Below, in pieces: positions 7,469-17,000 of a stretch of DNA of 64,000 nt. Source of the stretch: Bacillota bacterium (GTDB lineage Bacteria > Bacillota_I > Bacilli_A > RF39 > UBA660); the NCBI GenBank assembly GCA_015059445.1, contig SVAK01000002.1, forward strand, positions 60,259-124,258. The letters are read 5' to 3'. Position 1 is the first letter of the stretch; each line of letters begins with the position of its first letter. A model generated the notes under the pieces. It did not search any database, was not told the DNA's origin, and saw only the letters and a list, made by a program, of their open reading frames with translations. The position numbers were made by a program, and so were the translations under genes.

Positions 7469-8541
7469 TAGAACAACCACCTTTTAAATTTTTGCCACCA
7501 GCTTAACTTTTCTAAATTTTCTTTTTGAACTTTTACATAAATCGGTTCTTTATGAAAAATCTGATTATCCAATATAACTTCTATATAGCCAACCATAGTA
7601 TCATCAATATAATCTTCTAGTTTCATTAAATTAATATTTAAAGATACTTTTTTTAGTTCATCTTTTGTTAATGTCATATTGTAATCATTTTTTATATACA
7701 ATTTATCTTCCTTATAATAATCATCTTCTTCTACTTTAAAATTATTCTGATTAAATAATTCATAACTCTTATATTTTTGAAATGTCTGTTCATATATAGT
7801 TTTGTGATCATCCCAATCATTCGGATCATTTAAAGTTACCACTACTAAATTTATATTATCTTTACTACCAGTGGTTACTAAAGTTCTTCTTGCAAGTTCT
7901 GTATAACCGGTTTTACCACCAGTAATATAATCTAAACTTAATAACTTATTTTTATTATGCCAGACATAAGTTTTATAATTTGTTTTAACCGTATGTTTTT
8001 GAGTTTTAAATATTTCTCTAAAAGTATCATTTTGCATCGCATACTTTGTTAGTTTAGCCATATCTAAAGTAGTAGATTTATTAGCATCTCCATTAGACTC
8101 CTCCAAACCATGAGGATTATAAAAAATTGTGTTTTTCATATTTAAATTAGCAGCATATTCATTCATCAAATAAACAAACTCTTCTTCACTACCCGACACA
8201 GCTTCAGCTATAGCCAAAGAGGCATCATTACCACTTCGAAGCATCAGTCCATATAGCAAATCTTTTAAAATAATTTTCTCTCCAACTTCAATATATATAG
8301 CACTACCATAAGCTTCATAAATAACATCACTCACTTCTATTTCTTGGGATATATCACTATTTTCAATAGCTACAATAGCAGTCATAATTTTAGTGGTACT
8401 AGCAATCAACTTTTTTTCTTCTATATTATAACCATATAGTACTCTCCCTGTATCTAAATCCATCGCTATAGCTGATGAAGCACTAATGCTAAACACTTTT
8501 ATAGGTATTAAAAATAACAACATAAACAACAATTTTTTCAT
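7468..8541 (-). CDS. dacB: D-alanyl-D-alanine carboxypeptidase (PBP5*-like)
   Basis: A 357-residue class S11 penicillin-binding protein. A signal peptide spans residues 1-18. The serine-peptidase motifs are S48-T-T-K51, S103-G-N105 and K210-T-G212, and a beta-sandwich and a short hydrophobic/basic tail (WWQKFKRWLF) end the protein, consistent with membrane association. The enzyme trims the terminal D-Ala from muropeptides. Linkage to spmA and spmB argues for the sporulation-type DacB that sets cortex cross-linking. Upstream on the minus strand is CATATAAT at 8557-8564, which suits either sigma-A or a sporulation sigma-E/K -10 box; I see no clear -35. Confidence 0.88.
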   Translation of the reverse strand: MKKLLFMLLFLIPIKVFSISASSAIAMDLDTGRVLYGYNIEEKKLIASTTKIMTAIVAIENSDISQEIEVSDVIYEAYGSAIYIEVGEKIILKDLLYGLMLRSGNDASLAIAEAVSGSEEEFVYLMNEYAANLNMKNTIFYNPHGLEESNGDANKSTTLDMAKLTKYAMQNDTFREIFKTQKHTVKTNYKTYVWHNKNKLLSLDYITGGKTGYTELARRTLVTTGSKDNINLVVVTLNDPNDWDDHKTIYEQTFQKYKSYELFNQNNFKVEEDDYYKEDKLYIKNDYNMTLTKDELKKVSLNINLMKLEDYIDDTMVGYIEVILDNQIFHKEPIYVKVQKENLEKLSWWQKFKRWLF

Positions 8542-8579
8542 AAATTCACCTATGAAATTATATGTTTTGAAAATAAAAA

Positions 8580-8609
8580 AATGTTGATAACATAATAGTT
8601 ACCAACATT
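8580..8609 (-). terminator. Intrinsic terminator of the ytxH operon
   Basis: A 12-bp stem (8580-8591 with 8598-8609, one G-U) and a 6-base loop, followed on the minus strand by seven T. It separates the operon from dacB. Confidence 0.85.
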
Positions 8610-8622
8610 AATAATATATTAA

Positions 8623-9045
8623 TTAGCTTTTCTTTGTTTTTCTATTTGTTTTTTTTGGTTCTTCTAATTTTTCAGCTGTGTTCTTTAGTATTTCAGCTGT
8701 TTTTGATTTAACTTTTTTTGCGGTTTTTTCTACAATAGGAGTTCCTTTTTCAATAGCTAAATCCACTAATTCTTGAGCTTTGATTTTAACGTCATTTGTC
8801 TTATCAATAATTAATTGTTTAGCAGTTTCTTTATCTAAATCTTTAAGCGTATTTTCCAATTCTTTTGTTTTTACAATAATTGCATTTTTAACTTCTTCAA
8901 CATCAATTTGTTTTGCTTTTTCAATTAAGTCTTTTATTAATCTAGATAAATCTTCTCTTGTTTCCTTACCACTTTTAGGCGCGAATAAAAAACCTAATCC
9001 TAACCCAACAGCAGCGCCTATTAAAAAATTTCTTTTTTTACTCAT
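8623..9045 (-). CDS. YtxH-domain membrane-associated protein
   Basis: About 140 residues. It starts with a short Gly-rich hydrophobic helix followed by the YtxH signature GLGFLFAPKSGKETRE, then a long Lys/Glu-rich region with helical repeats (VDLAIEKGTPIVEKT, KSKTAEILKNTAEK) and a basic end. YtxH proteins are general-stress/cell-surface associated in Bacillus and have no known activity. GGAGAG lies 6 bases before the ATG at 9045, which is preferred over a GTG at 9054. The start lies 8 bases inside the end of the DUF948 gene, the same ytxG-ytxH style pairing seen in Bacillus. Confidence 0.8.
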   Translation of the reverse strand: MSKKRNFLIGAAVGLGLGFLFAPKSGKETREDLSRLIKDLIEKAKQIDVEEVKNAIIVKTKELENTLKDLDKETAKQLIIDKTNDVKIKAQELVDLAIEKGTPIVEKTAKKVKSKTAEILKNTAEKLEEPKKTNRKTKKS

Positions 9046-9337
9046 CTTCTTCACTCTCCATTTCTACTGTATTCTTATTCTTAAAAAATAATTTAACTAT
9101 TAAATTTTCAATTGTTGATACCACTGATCCTAACACACTACTAACTTTATCTGACACCATACCTAAAGTATCAAATAATGGAGCAACCTTTTCTACTTTT
9201 TCGTTAACATCATCAACTAATTTAACAACTTTATCTATAGTAATTATAAGCTTAATTCCTAAAACTATACCAACTGTTATTATTATTATTAACAAAAAAT
9301 AAATAATTATTGGTAATACTTGTAATAATACTTCCAT
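9038..9337 (-). CDS. DUF948 (YtxG-like) membrane protein
   Basis: A 99-residue protein with one N-terminal membrane helix (about 8-32) followed by a VDKVVKLVDDVNEKVEKVAPLFDTLG coiled-coil region typical of DUF948. The longer frame to 9376 is unlikely: the ATG at 9337 has a strong GAGGAGGGGG ribosome site 5 bases upstream. It sits directly ahead of ytxH with a short overlap, and starts 1 base after the stop of the acidic protein gene, so the three are translated as a coupled unit. Confidence 0.8.
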   Translation of the reverse strand: MEVLLQVLPIIIYFLLIIIITVGIVLGIKLIITIDKVVKLVDDVNEKVEKVAPLFDTLGMVSDKVSSVLGSVVSTIENLIVKLFFKNKNTVEMESEEDE

Positions 9338-9338
9338 A

Positions 9339-10145
9339 TTATTCCCCCTCCTCTCTTTCATCATACATAGAATCAATTAATTCAAATAAATCACTATCTA
9401 ATGTATCATCCAAATCCTTATGTACAGTTTTCTCTTCAGTATCTAATTTTTCTAATTCCTCTTCAATAGCATCTAAATTATTTGTTTTAGGTATTTCTAA
9501 AGTATCTTCTAACGATATTTCATCAGAAGCATCTTCTAGTAAATCGTCAATAGATCTATATTCTTCTCTGGTTGGAACTTCTTTAATCTTAATAGTGTCT
9601 TTTTCCTCAAAGAATGTAACTACTGGTTCGTCGATAGTTTCAATAACTTCTTCTTGTTTCGGTTCAAAAGCTTTTTTTCTAACTGCTTCTATATCTATAT
9701 TAGATGCACTATCTTTTTTATTAACAATATCTTCTGCCTTATAATCTTGATTTAAAATTCCATATACAGGCGAAATAATTGGCGATGGTTTGAATTTCTT
9801 CTTCTCCGTATATTCTCTTGTTTCAATCCTTTCATATCTTCCATAATCAGTTCTTTTTTCAACAGTTTTCTTTCTTTCATACTCTAAAACGTTTGCTTTT
9901 GGTTTAGGTCTTGCCATACTAGAAAATTCTTCTTCATCAAATTCTGGAAATTGGAAAGAATTCTCATTTCTAAATAATTCTCTTTCGCTTGTTGTCTCTT
10001 TTTGAACTTCTTTTTCTTCAACTTCAGGTTCAATTTTTACTACCTTTGGTGCTTCTTCAGTTGTTTCTTCACGCACTTTTATCGGTTGTGTAAATTCTTC
10101 TTCCTCTTCAAATAAAATATCTTTTAATTTTTTTACTAAACCCAT
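9339..10145 (-). CDS. Unknown acidic cytoplasmic protein
   Basis: A 268-residue protein with no membrane segment. Residues 1-12 (MGLVKKLKDILF) could form an amphipathic membrane-binding helix like those of cell-division anchors. The remainder is strongly acidic and probably mostly disordered. The exception is a compact hydrophobic motif SPIISPVYGIL near residues 123-133, which stands out as a possible peptide-binding site. Ribosome site AGGAGG. It lies between a lipoprotein and DUF948/YtxH genes, suggesting an envelope role. Not recognised. Confidence 0.6.
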   Translation of the reverse strand: MGLVKKLKDILFEEEEEFTQPIKVREETTEEAPKVVKIEPEVEEKEVQKETTSERELFRNENSFQFPEFDEEEFSSMARPKPKANVLEYERKKTVEKRTDYGRYERIETREYTEKKKFKPSPIISPVYGILNQDYKAEDIVNKKDSASNIDIEAVRKKAFEPKQEEVIETIDEPVVTFFEEKDTIKIKEVPTREEYRSIDDLLEDASDEISLEDTLEIPKTNNLDAIEEELEKLDTEEKTVHKDLDDTLDSDLFELIDSMYDEREEGE

Positions 10146-10157
10146 AGGTTCATCCTC

Positions 10158-10805
10158 CTAATTTAAAAAATCAGTATCCTTAATTTCTACTTGTTCTTCT
10201 TCCTCAGCATCGTTAACTTCAAAATCAAGATTACTAGAATTTTCTTCAACTTCTTCAAACATATCAAAAATTTCTTCTGTATAAGTTAAATTATCATCGT
10301 TAAGTAAATTATCAATAATAGTATCATTGTACTTAATGCTGTTTAATATCACAATGGAATTTATTAGAGCTTTTTTTATCAAACTCTCATCTACCATCAC
10401 TTCTATTTTAGCATAATTATACATAATTTCAATCAAATATTGATTATTTTCCCATAATTTAATTTCAACATATCCGCGCTTACCATTATAATTTATTTTG
10501 GTTGAATATATTGCTTCATCATTTGTTTCATAATTAAAGTTTTTCTTAACATTATAACTAACTAAATCAATATATAAATAGTAGAAAACATCACTACTAG
10601 ATAGAATTGCATAATTGGTTCCTGAGTCACTTACTTGTAAGCCCTTTGGTACATAAAATTGATGACCATTTTTAAATGTATTAGCAGGTTTGGGACTATG
10701 ACTTAAAGTATTTACAATAGTATCGTAATTTAAACTATTTAAGTTTACACAACCAGATAAACAAAAAATTATAATTAATATTAAAAATATTTTTTTTAAT
10801 TTCAT
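10158..10805 (-). CDS. Predicted lipoprotein of unknown function
   Basis: A 215-residue protein with a lipoprotein signal peptide: KK, a hydrophobic core and the lipobox LSGC at residues 16-19, so it should be processed by Lgt (encoded at 41.4-42.2 kb). The mature part has a beta-rich domain to about residue 160 and an acidic tail rich in Glu/Asp from 165 to 215. GGAGT precedes the start. It is in one transcription unit with trmB upstream and the acidic protein downstream. No family recognised. Confidence 0.7.
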   Translation of the reverse strand: MKLKKIFLILIIIFCLSGCVNLNSLNYDTIVNTLSHSPKPANTFKNGHQFYVPKGLQVSDSGTNYAILSSSDVFYYLYIDLVSYNVKKNFNYETNDEAIYSTKINYNGKRGYVEIKLWENNQYLIEIMYNYAKIEVMVDESLIKKALINSIVILNSIKYNDTIIDNLLNDDNLTYTEEIFDMFEEVEENSSNLDFEVNDAEEEEQVEIKDTDFLN

Positions 10806-10832
10806 ATCTTACTCCGTTATCATTATATCAAT

Positions 10833-11435
10833 TTATTTTATTGCTTTCAAATATTTTATTTTTACACCTTTATTACTAAATTTTTCTTCATATTCTGTTT
10901 TTATATTTGGTATTTTTGTGCTATGTAGATCGTAACTAATATTTTCTATTACATAACCATAGTTTCTTATAGACTCCACACTGTAATCAAACAAATCATC
11001 ATTATCCGTTTTTTGAATAATTACACATTTATCTCTAAATAAACCATCATAAAGTTTTAAAAAATTGGGCGAAGTTAATCTTCTTTTTTCATGTCTTGCC
11101 TTTGGCCAAGGATCAGAAAAATTCAAATATATAACATCTACTTTATTTTTTAACAAATCGCTTAAATCTACTATATCACTAATAATAACTTTTAAATTAG
11201 GCAAATCATATTCCATTATTTTTTTTATTGCTACACTAGCTACGCTTGAATATTTTTCAATACCAATATAATTAATATCTGGATTATTTATTGCCATGTT
11301 TAATATAAAATTACCTTTACCCATCCCAATTTCTATGTGTAATGGTAAATCTTTTTCAAAATTAATTTCATCACTAACTAAAAATGTACAATTATTAATA
11401 ACTTCATCTTTGTATTTAGGGTTTCTCATCCGCAT
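10833..11435 (-). CDS. trmB: tRNA (guanine-N7-)-methyltransferase
   Basis: A 200-residue SAM-dependent methyltransferase that makes m7G46 in tRNA variable loops. It shows the TrmB motifs: MRNPKY start, EIGMGKGNFI SAM-binding loop near residues 37-46, YIGIEKY, the family hallmark FSDPWPKARHEKRRL near 108-122, and a C-terminal TEYEEKFSNKG substrate segment. An AAGGAAG ribosome site lies 8 bases before the ATG at 11435; the GTG at 11444 overlaps that site. It is the first gene of a five-gene minus-strand operon. Confidence 0.93.
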   Translation of the reverse strand: MRMRNPKYKDEVINNCTFLVSDEINFEKDLPLHIEIGMGKGNFILNMAINNPDINYIGIEKYSSVASVAIKKIMEYDLPNLKVIISDIVDLSDLLKNKVDVIYLNFSDPWPKARHEKRRLTSPNFLKLYDGLFRDKCVIIQKTDNDDLFDYSVESIRNYGYVIENISYDLHSTKIPNIKTEYEEKFSNKGVKIKYLKAIK

Positions 11436-11460
11436 TTTAACCACTTCCTTTATTTTTTCA

Positions 11461-11466
11461 TATAAT
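11461..11466 (+). promoter_or_regulatory. -10 box of the small coiled-coil protein gene
   Basis: A perfect TATAAT with only a weak -35 (TTTAAC-like, 11436-11442). The strong ribosome site TAGGAGGT follows 4 bases later, implying a leader of about 10 bases. Confidence 0.45.
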
Positions 11467-11482
11467 GTTGTAGGAGGTATTT

Positions 11483-11794
11483 ATGAAAAAAACACGCAAC
11501 TCTTTCTTTGCAGAAAGCTCTTATCAAGCCTACAACCCTACTATGAATATGCAAATGCAACAGGCACCTTATCAAACCGCTAGCAACTATTTCTATCAAG
11601 GGCCTATGCCTGGACCTATGCCTAATAATTATAGCACATTAAACACAGGTAATGATATAGAAAGTCGTCTTGCTAAAATTGAAAGGCAAATCAACAGAAT
11701 TGACTATCGTTTAACAAAATTAGAAAATGCTAATAATATCATGACTTCAGAAGATTTTGATACAAATAATAGCTCAAATATGTATATGTTATAA
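11483..11794 (+). CDS. Small protein with Met/Gln/Pro-rich head and coiled-coil tail
   Basis: A 103-residue hypothetical protein. Residues 1-50 are low complexity, rich in Tyr, Gln, Met and Pro (MNMQMQQAPYQ, GPMPGPMPNNY). Residues 57-86 form a short coiled coil (IESRLAKIERQINRIDYRLTKLE). The composition resembles small spore-coat or surface-assembly proteins, but I do not recognise a family. It lies divergently from trmB and converges with cse60, a sporulation family gene. Strong TAGGAGGT ribosome site and its own terminator make it a real gene. Confidence 0.7.
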   Translation: MKKTRNSFFAESSYQAYNPTMNMQMQQAPYQTASNYFYQGPMPGPMPNNYSTLNTGNDIESRLAKIERQINRIDYRLTKLENANNIMTSEDFDTNNSSNMYML

Positions 11795-11815
11795 ACTCAG
11801 AGTTCTGAGTTTTTT
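11793..11815 (+). terminator. Intrinsic terminator after the coiled-coil protein gene
   Basis: Stem AAACTCAG/CTGAGTTT with loop AGTT and a T run to 11815. The minus-strand reading has only three T, so it mainly serves the plus gene. Confidence 0.75.
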
Positions 11816-11981
11816 AATGATAAATAATCATTGCTGTAAAACAATATAATTGTTCTTCACCATTAATTGCAATGGCTACTTGATATTTAATATCTATAAC
11901 ATCTATATCTCTACTTAAAAATGCATTAATACTATTTTCCAAATCTTTTTCACAATCTTCATCTATAACTTTTACCTTCAT
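11814..11981 (-). CDS. Cse60-family sporulation protein
   Basis: The ATG at 11981, with AAAGGTGAT 6 bases upstream, gives a 55-residue protein; the longer frame to 12020 lacks a site. The sequence fits the Cse60 family: KVKVIDEDCEKDLENSINAFL at the start, a VIDIKYQVA strand in the middle and a YCFTAMIIY end. Cse60 is a small sigma-E-controlled mother-cell protein in B. subtilis with unknown role. Upstream elements such as GCATATT and GCATAATT vaguely recall sigma-E boxes, but the fit is too loose to call a promoter. Confidence 0.75.
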   Translation of the reverse strand: MKVKVIDEDCEKDLENSINAFLSRDIDVIDIKYQVAIAINGEEQLYCFTAMIIYH

Positions 11982-12020
11982 AAATATCACCTTTATAACT
12001 ATATCAGAATAATTATGCAA

Positions 12021-12259
12021 AATTTGTCATATAAAAACCAATATGCAATTTATATATCAGTTTTAATCTAAATAACTAAATTTTAGTCAATTTATCTTTT
12101 CTTTTAATAACGATGAGTTAGTAGAATTGATTTAAATATTATAGCTAGAATTTGTTAAGCGCTTAATTGTGACATAAATTACATGTTTAATTATAAATTT
12201 TAAACTCTTGTTACCAAAATATATTTATTTTGTGATATAATTTTTAAAAAGGTGGTTGT
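12021..12259. other. Intergenic region between cse60 and ppaC
   Basis: No ORF is credible here. It contains a perfect 12-bp palindrome TTAAGCGCTTAA at 12155-12166 and, at its right end, an extended -10 promoter (TGA TATAAT, 12233-12241) for ppaC followed by AAAGGTGG. The palindrome could be an operator but lies about 70 bases upstream of the -10 box. Confidence 0.4.
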
Positions 12260-13876
12260 ATGAAAGATAAAACTTATATATTTGGACATAAAAATCCTGA
12301 TACCGATAGTGTTTGTAGCGCAATTAGTTTATCATATTTAAAGAACGCTTTAGGTTTTAATACTGAATCAAGAATTTTATCAAGTATTAATGAAGAAACT
12401 AAATATGTTTTAAAAAAATTCAAAATAAATATCCCAGAAATTTTAAACGATGTTAAATTACAAGTTAGTGACATTAATTACCATAAAGATTTTAAAATAA
12501 GTATGAAAGAATCTGTTTATAATGCTTTTTTTAAAATGCAAAATGAGAATATGAGTACAATACCAATAGTTGATGAAAAAGAACATTTTGTTGGAGCTTT
12601 TGCCATGAAAGACATTGCAAAAAAAGAAATATTAGGAGATAATAAAACCCTTAAATCAAATTATATCCACATATTAGAAGTTATAGAAGGTCAAGAAGTC
12701 TTAAAATTTAATGACGAAATTTTAGGTAATATTACTAATGTAGATTTAAGAAGTACTACATTTTATAATCATTCTCAATTTAATAATGATACTATTTTAA
12801 TCGTAGGAGATCGCCATTCCATAATTGAAGATGCCGTTAATAAAAAAGTTAAGCTGATAGTTATTACCGGTAATAATAAAATAAAAGATGAGCATATAGA
12901 AATAGCAAGACAAAATAAAGTAAATGTAATTTATACGAATAAAGATTCATATGAAACTTTATTAAAAATAGGATTTGCTAATTATATTGAAAATTATCGC
13001 TATACTAAAGATTTAGTTTGTGTAAACGAAAGTTTAGATATAAGTGATTTAAATGATATTATTAATAAAACTAAACATAGTTATTATCCCGTAATAAACA
13101 ATGATAATACTTGTTTAGGATTAATTAAATTATCTGATTTAAGAGATACTCGTCCTAAAAAAGTTATCTTAGTAGATCATAATGAAACAACACAAAGTGT
13201 AGACGGTTTAGATGAAGCAGATATTATTGAAATTGTAGACCACCATAAATTAGGAAATATAGGGACCAATCAACCTATTAATTTCCGTAATATGACTGTT
13301 GGTAGTACTTGTACTATTGTATACCAATTATTTAAAGAAAATAAAGTTAAAATTCCAGAACATATTGCTGCTTTACTCTTGTCCGGCATTATTTCAGACA
13401 CTCTTTTATTAAAAAGTCCTACTGCCACTAAAGAAGATGAAAAAGTATTACATGATTTAGTTAAGCTTACAAATATAAATGCAGACAAATTAGCAATAGA
13501 AATGTTTAAATCTAATGATGTAGTAAAATCTAAATCAATAAAAGAAGTGGTATATATGGATTTTAAAACATTTAATATTGACAAAAAAGTAGTAGCTATA
13601 AGTCAAATAAACACTCTTAATTCTAAAGCCATTTTAAAACAAAAAACAAGTTATATTAAATATTTAAATAAAGAAAGTAATAAACAAAATTATGATATTA
13701 TGATTTTTATAATTACTGATATATTTAAAAATGGGTCATATATATTATTTAATGAAAGTGCTAAAAATACTTTGCGATTGGCATTTACTGAAACTTTAGA
13801 ACAAGGTGACTTTTTAGCAAATATTGTTTCTCGAAAAAAACAAATACTACCAGCTATAATGAATTTTCTAAAATAA
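12260..13876 (+). CDS. ppaC: Family II manganese-dependent inorganic pyrophosphatase with CBS-DRTGG insert
   Basis: A 538-residue DHH-superfamily pyrophosphatase hydrolysing PPi to phosphate. Metal-binding motifs are GHKNPDTDS at residues 9-17, LVDHNE near 305 and the DHH signature VDHHKLGNI near 330. A DHHA2 domain closes the protein (~430-538). Between the first motif and the DHH core are two CBS domains (about 70-125 and 245-300) with a DRTGG domain between them. This layout and length match CBS-type pyrophosphatases such as that of Clostridium perfringens, in which adenine nucleotides and diadenosine polyphosphates tune activity. Promoter is an extended -10; terminator follows at 13881. 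Confidence 0.93.
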   Translation: MKDKTYIFGHKNPDTDSVCSAISLSYLKNALGFNTESRILSSINEETKYVLKKFKINIPEILNDVKLQVSDINYHKDFKISMKESVYNAFFKMQNENMSTIPIVDEKEHFVGAFAMKDIAKKEILGDNKTLKSNYIHILEVIEGQEVLKFNDEILGNITNVDLRSTTFYNHSQFNNDTILIVGDRHSIIEDAVNKKVKLIVITGNNKIKDEHIEIARQNKVNVIYTNKDSYETLLKIGFANYIENYRYTKDLVCVNESLDISDLNDIINKTKHSYYPVINNDNTCLGLIKLSDLRDTRPKKVILVDHNETTQSVDGLDEADIIEIVDHHKLGNIGTNQPINFRNMTVGSTCTIVYQLFKENKVKIPEHIAALLLSGIISDTLLLKSPTATKEDEKVLHDLVKLTNINADKLAIEMFKSNDVVKSKSIKEVVYMDFKTFNIDKKVVAISQINTLNSKAILKQKTSYIKYLNKESNKQNYDIMIFIITDIFKNGSYILFNESAKNTLRLAFTETLEQGDFLANIVSRKKQILPAIMNFLK

Positions 13877-13880
13877 TAGA

Positions 13881-13908
13881 AAAGGAACGGTGAATCGTTC
13901 CTTTTTTT
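13881..13908 (+). terminator. Intrinsic terminator of ppaC
   Basis: Stem AAAGGAACG/CGTTCCTTT with a six-base loop followed by further T. Confidence 0.9.
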
Positions 13909-14034
13909 ATAGTGTGAGTTTTAGGTTATTTTTTTACTTTAAACAGTTAATATCATCTCCTTACAATTAAATGTTAGTAATTATTTGTGATAATTATATG
14001 TTTAATTGAAGAAAATTTTATAGACCTTTGTATC

Positions 14035-17000
14035 TTAAATTTTTAATCCTTCTAGAACATCTTCTGACCTACCATTTGGAAATAATTCCGGTCTTAACTT
14101 AGACAATTTTTCTAAAGTGCTTCGTGCATAAGAAGCACCGGTTGGTAAATAATTAGTTATTACCTTATTATCTTGAGTAATTATTACATACCAATCTTTA
14201 CCAAAGTATACCTCTGCCATATCTACATCAAGACTAATATTTAGTTTTTCGTTTATACTATTAATAAAATATACTGCTTTTTTATATTGTTCTAAAAGAT
14301 TTGTCCCCGGTTTCATACTAATCAACTTTTTATATAAATCTAAATATTTCTTCTTATACGCTTTTATTTCCAGCCATAATCTATAACGTTCTTTTTGATA
14401 ATCAGTTAGACCTGGACTTAAATCAAACCTTTTATTGGATAATACAGAAATATTATTCTTAATTTCAACAATTTGTTTCATCATAATCAATTCCTCTTGA
14501 GAAAATTGATATATAAAATTATATTCAAAAGTTGGATAGTCATATGAACGCATTGCGCTTCCATAAGAAATATCTGATATTTTTTTTTCAGGATTAAATG
14601 CTAGTATGTGATGAGAAGTACTTCCCAAATTATTATACATCCCATTAAAACTATTATTTGCATCATATATATGAAATTTTTTATCAGTAGGTAATACTCC
14701 CTTGCAAAAACTTTCATCTAAATAAGCAAGATTAGAAATAGCGACAAAATCTAAATTATCACCAGACGCTTTAGCTTCAGCTAAAGTTTTTTCGGCATAT
14801 TGAATTAACATTTCGTGCACCACTTTCAATAACTCTGTATTATGATGTTCAGTTTCTATACTATGTATCATTAAAACATTACCATTTCGCAAAAGAGGCG
14901 AGAACATAATAGTTTGACCTTTATTATCTCTTATTTCAATTCCTCCGCCATATTCAGTTGAAACACAATAATTAAGTAATGATGTGTCTTTGCCTTGATC
15001 ATCAGCATTACCATTTGGCCGGAAGCAACAATGACTTCGATGCCCAGCACTTAAAATATCTCTATCTTGCGGACCATATACAAACAATGTGTAATTATCT
15101 TTTTTAATAGTTACATTAGGAAATTTTTTAGTTTTAATATCCTCCATTCGTCTAGATAATGTTTGAGCTCGCCTTCTGGCCGTACTAGGATTGGTAACCC
15201 ATTGAGTATCAACACCAACATAATCAAAAACTCGACTGTTTTTTAATGGCTCATCCCTAAAGTCTAATGTTATTTCTTCTTGAACTGATAATACTCTTTT
15301 AGCAATTGCATTGATAAATGATATATTCAATTTTGTGGGTAATTTAGATACGTTTAATAATTTATAATATTCTTCTTCTATTAATTCCCAGTTATCAAAA
15401 GCCCAACTAAAGCGATTGATAAATTTTTCAATATTTTCTTTAAGAGATGCAAATTGAGCTCTAACTTCTTCTTGTTTTTCTTTTTTCTGATGTGCAGATA
15501 GCTTACTATCGTTTTCTATTTTTGCTATAGATTTTTCCATTTCTATAGTTAAATCACTAAAATTTGTTAGATAGTGATGAATTGCAGCATTTTTATCTTT
15601 ATAATTATTTCCAAACATTAAGGTCATTAATTTTTGATTTTCAACTGGGACAAAATTATTTCCTTGTTGCACTAGTAAAACATTATCTAAAGAAATATTT
15701 GAAAAAATAGCGTTCAATTTTTCATAATTTACTGGACCATAATTTTTTTCTTGATTAGGACTTAATAAATCCCTACAATGAACATAACCAATCGTTCCAT
15801 ACATACGAATAGCTAAATCAAACGCTTGAAATGAAGAAACATTAAATTGATTTGATATTAATGTTATTATTTCCTTTAAATGTTTTTTGTTTATAAACTC
15901 ATAAAGTGTACCATGCGCTGTCGAAATTTTTTCAGCATCTTTTCTAGATAATATATCTGTAAATTGCGCAGCAACTTTTAAATGCGCATCAGATTTAATA
16001 TAATTTAATGAGAAAGAATTTCTAGTACCATTTAGCATCTTCTCAACAACTAAATATGCACTCGACTTATCATTAAATTGTAATGCCAAAGAATTTTTAA
16101 CTCTAGTTAAATAATATTCACATAGTTGATTCAAATTTTCATCATTTAAACCACATCTTTTATAATTTTTAATTACAATCATCGCCAGCGATAAATCAAA
16201 ACTTTTTTGGATTTCAGCAAAAAATAATTTAAAATCTTCAAGAGTAGATATTTTAATTAACGACTCTACTAATTCATAATTATGAGTAATAAATGAATTA
16301 GTTTTAAAATCCCTATATTCTTTTTGTCTAAAATACAAATTAATAATTTCACTAAATAGTTTTTTATCTTCTTCATTACTTAATTGTATCTGATTTAGTA
16401 TACTTAATAAAGATATAGTTTCATAATTATTATTTAATATATCATTTTTACATCTTATTAAAAGACGATGAATAAAATAATTATCATCTGACAATTTATT
16501 TAAAATTCGTTTTATTTCGTTACTTGAAAGATTTAAACAAATATATTCAATATTTTCTTGGGTAAAACTTTCATTGGGAAAATATAGCAAATACTGTAAA
16601 AGTTCTTTTTTTTGTAAAAAAATCTTTAATATCTTTGAAGAGCTTGTATAATCCTTAGGAAAAACAAATTCTCTTTCTTGTTCAAAAACATTTACAAGTT
16701 TATTAATTTGTTCTTCACTAAAATTATCTATTGTTGACATTCTTAAAAAATCATAATATTGTTTGAAATCCTGTAATGACATTATAGCATCTGTAATTAG
16801 TTTTGATTGAAAAATAAAATTAAATTCTCGTCCATAAAAGATACCTTCTTCAAATCTAAAAGAACCATCTCGAATCATTTCTGCCATAATTTGTAGAGCA
16901 TAATTCTTTTTATGAGCAGGAACAGCTAATATTATTCTATAATTACTTTTCATTAAATTAATTAATATTTCATCACTATTCCATATAAAACTATTTTTTA

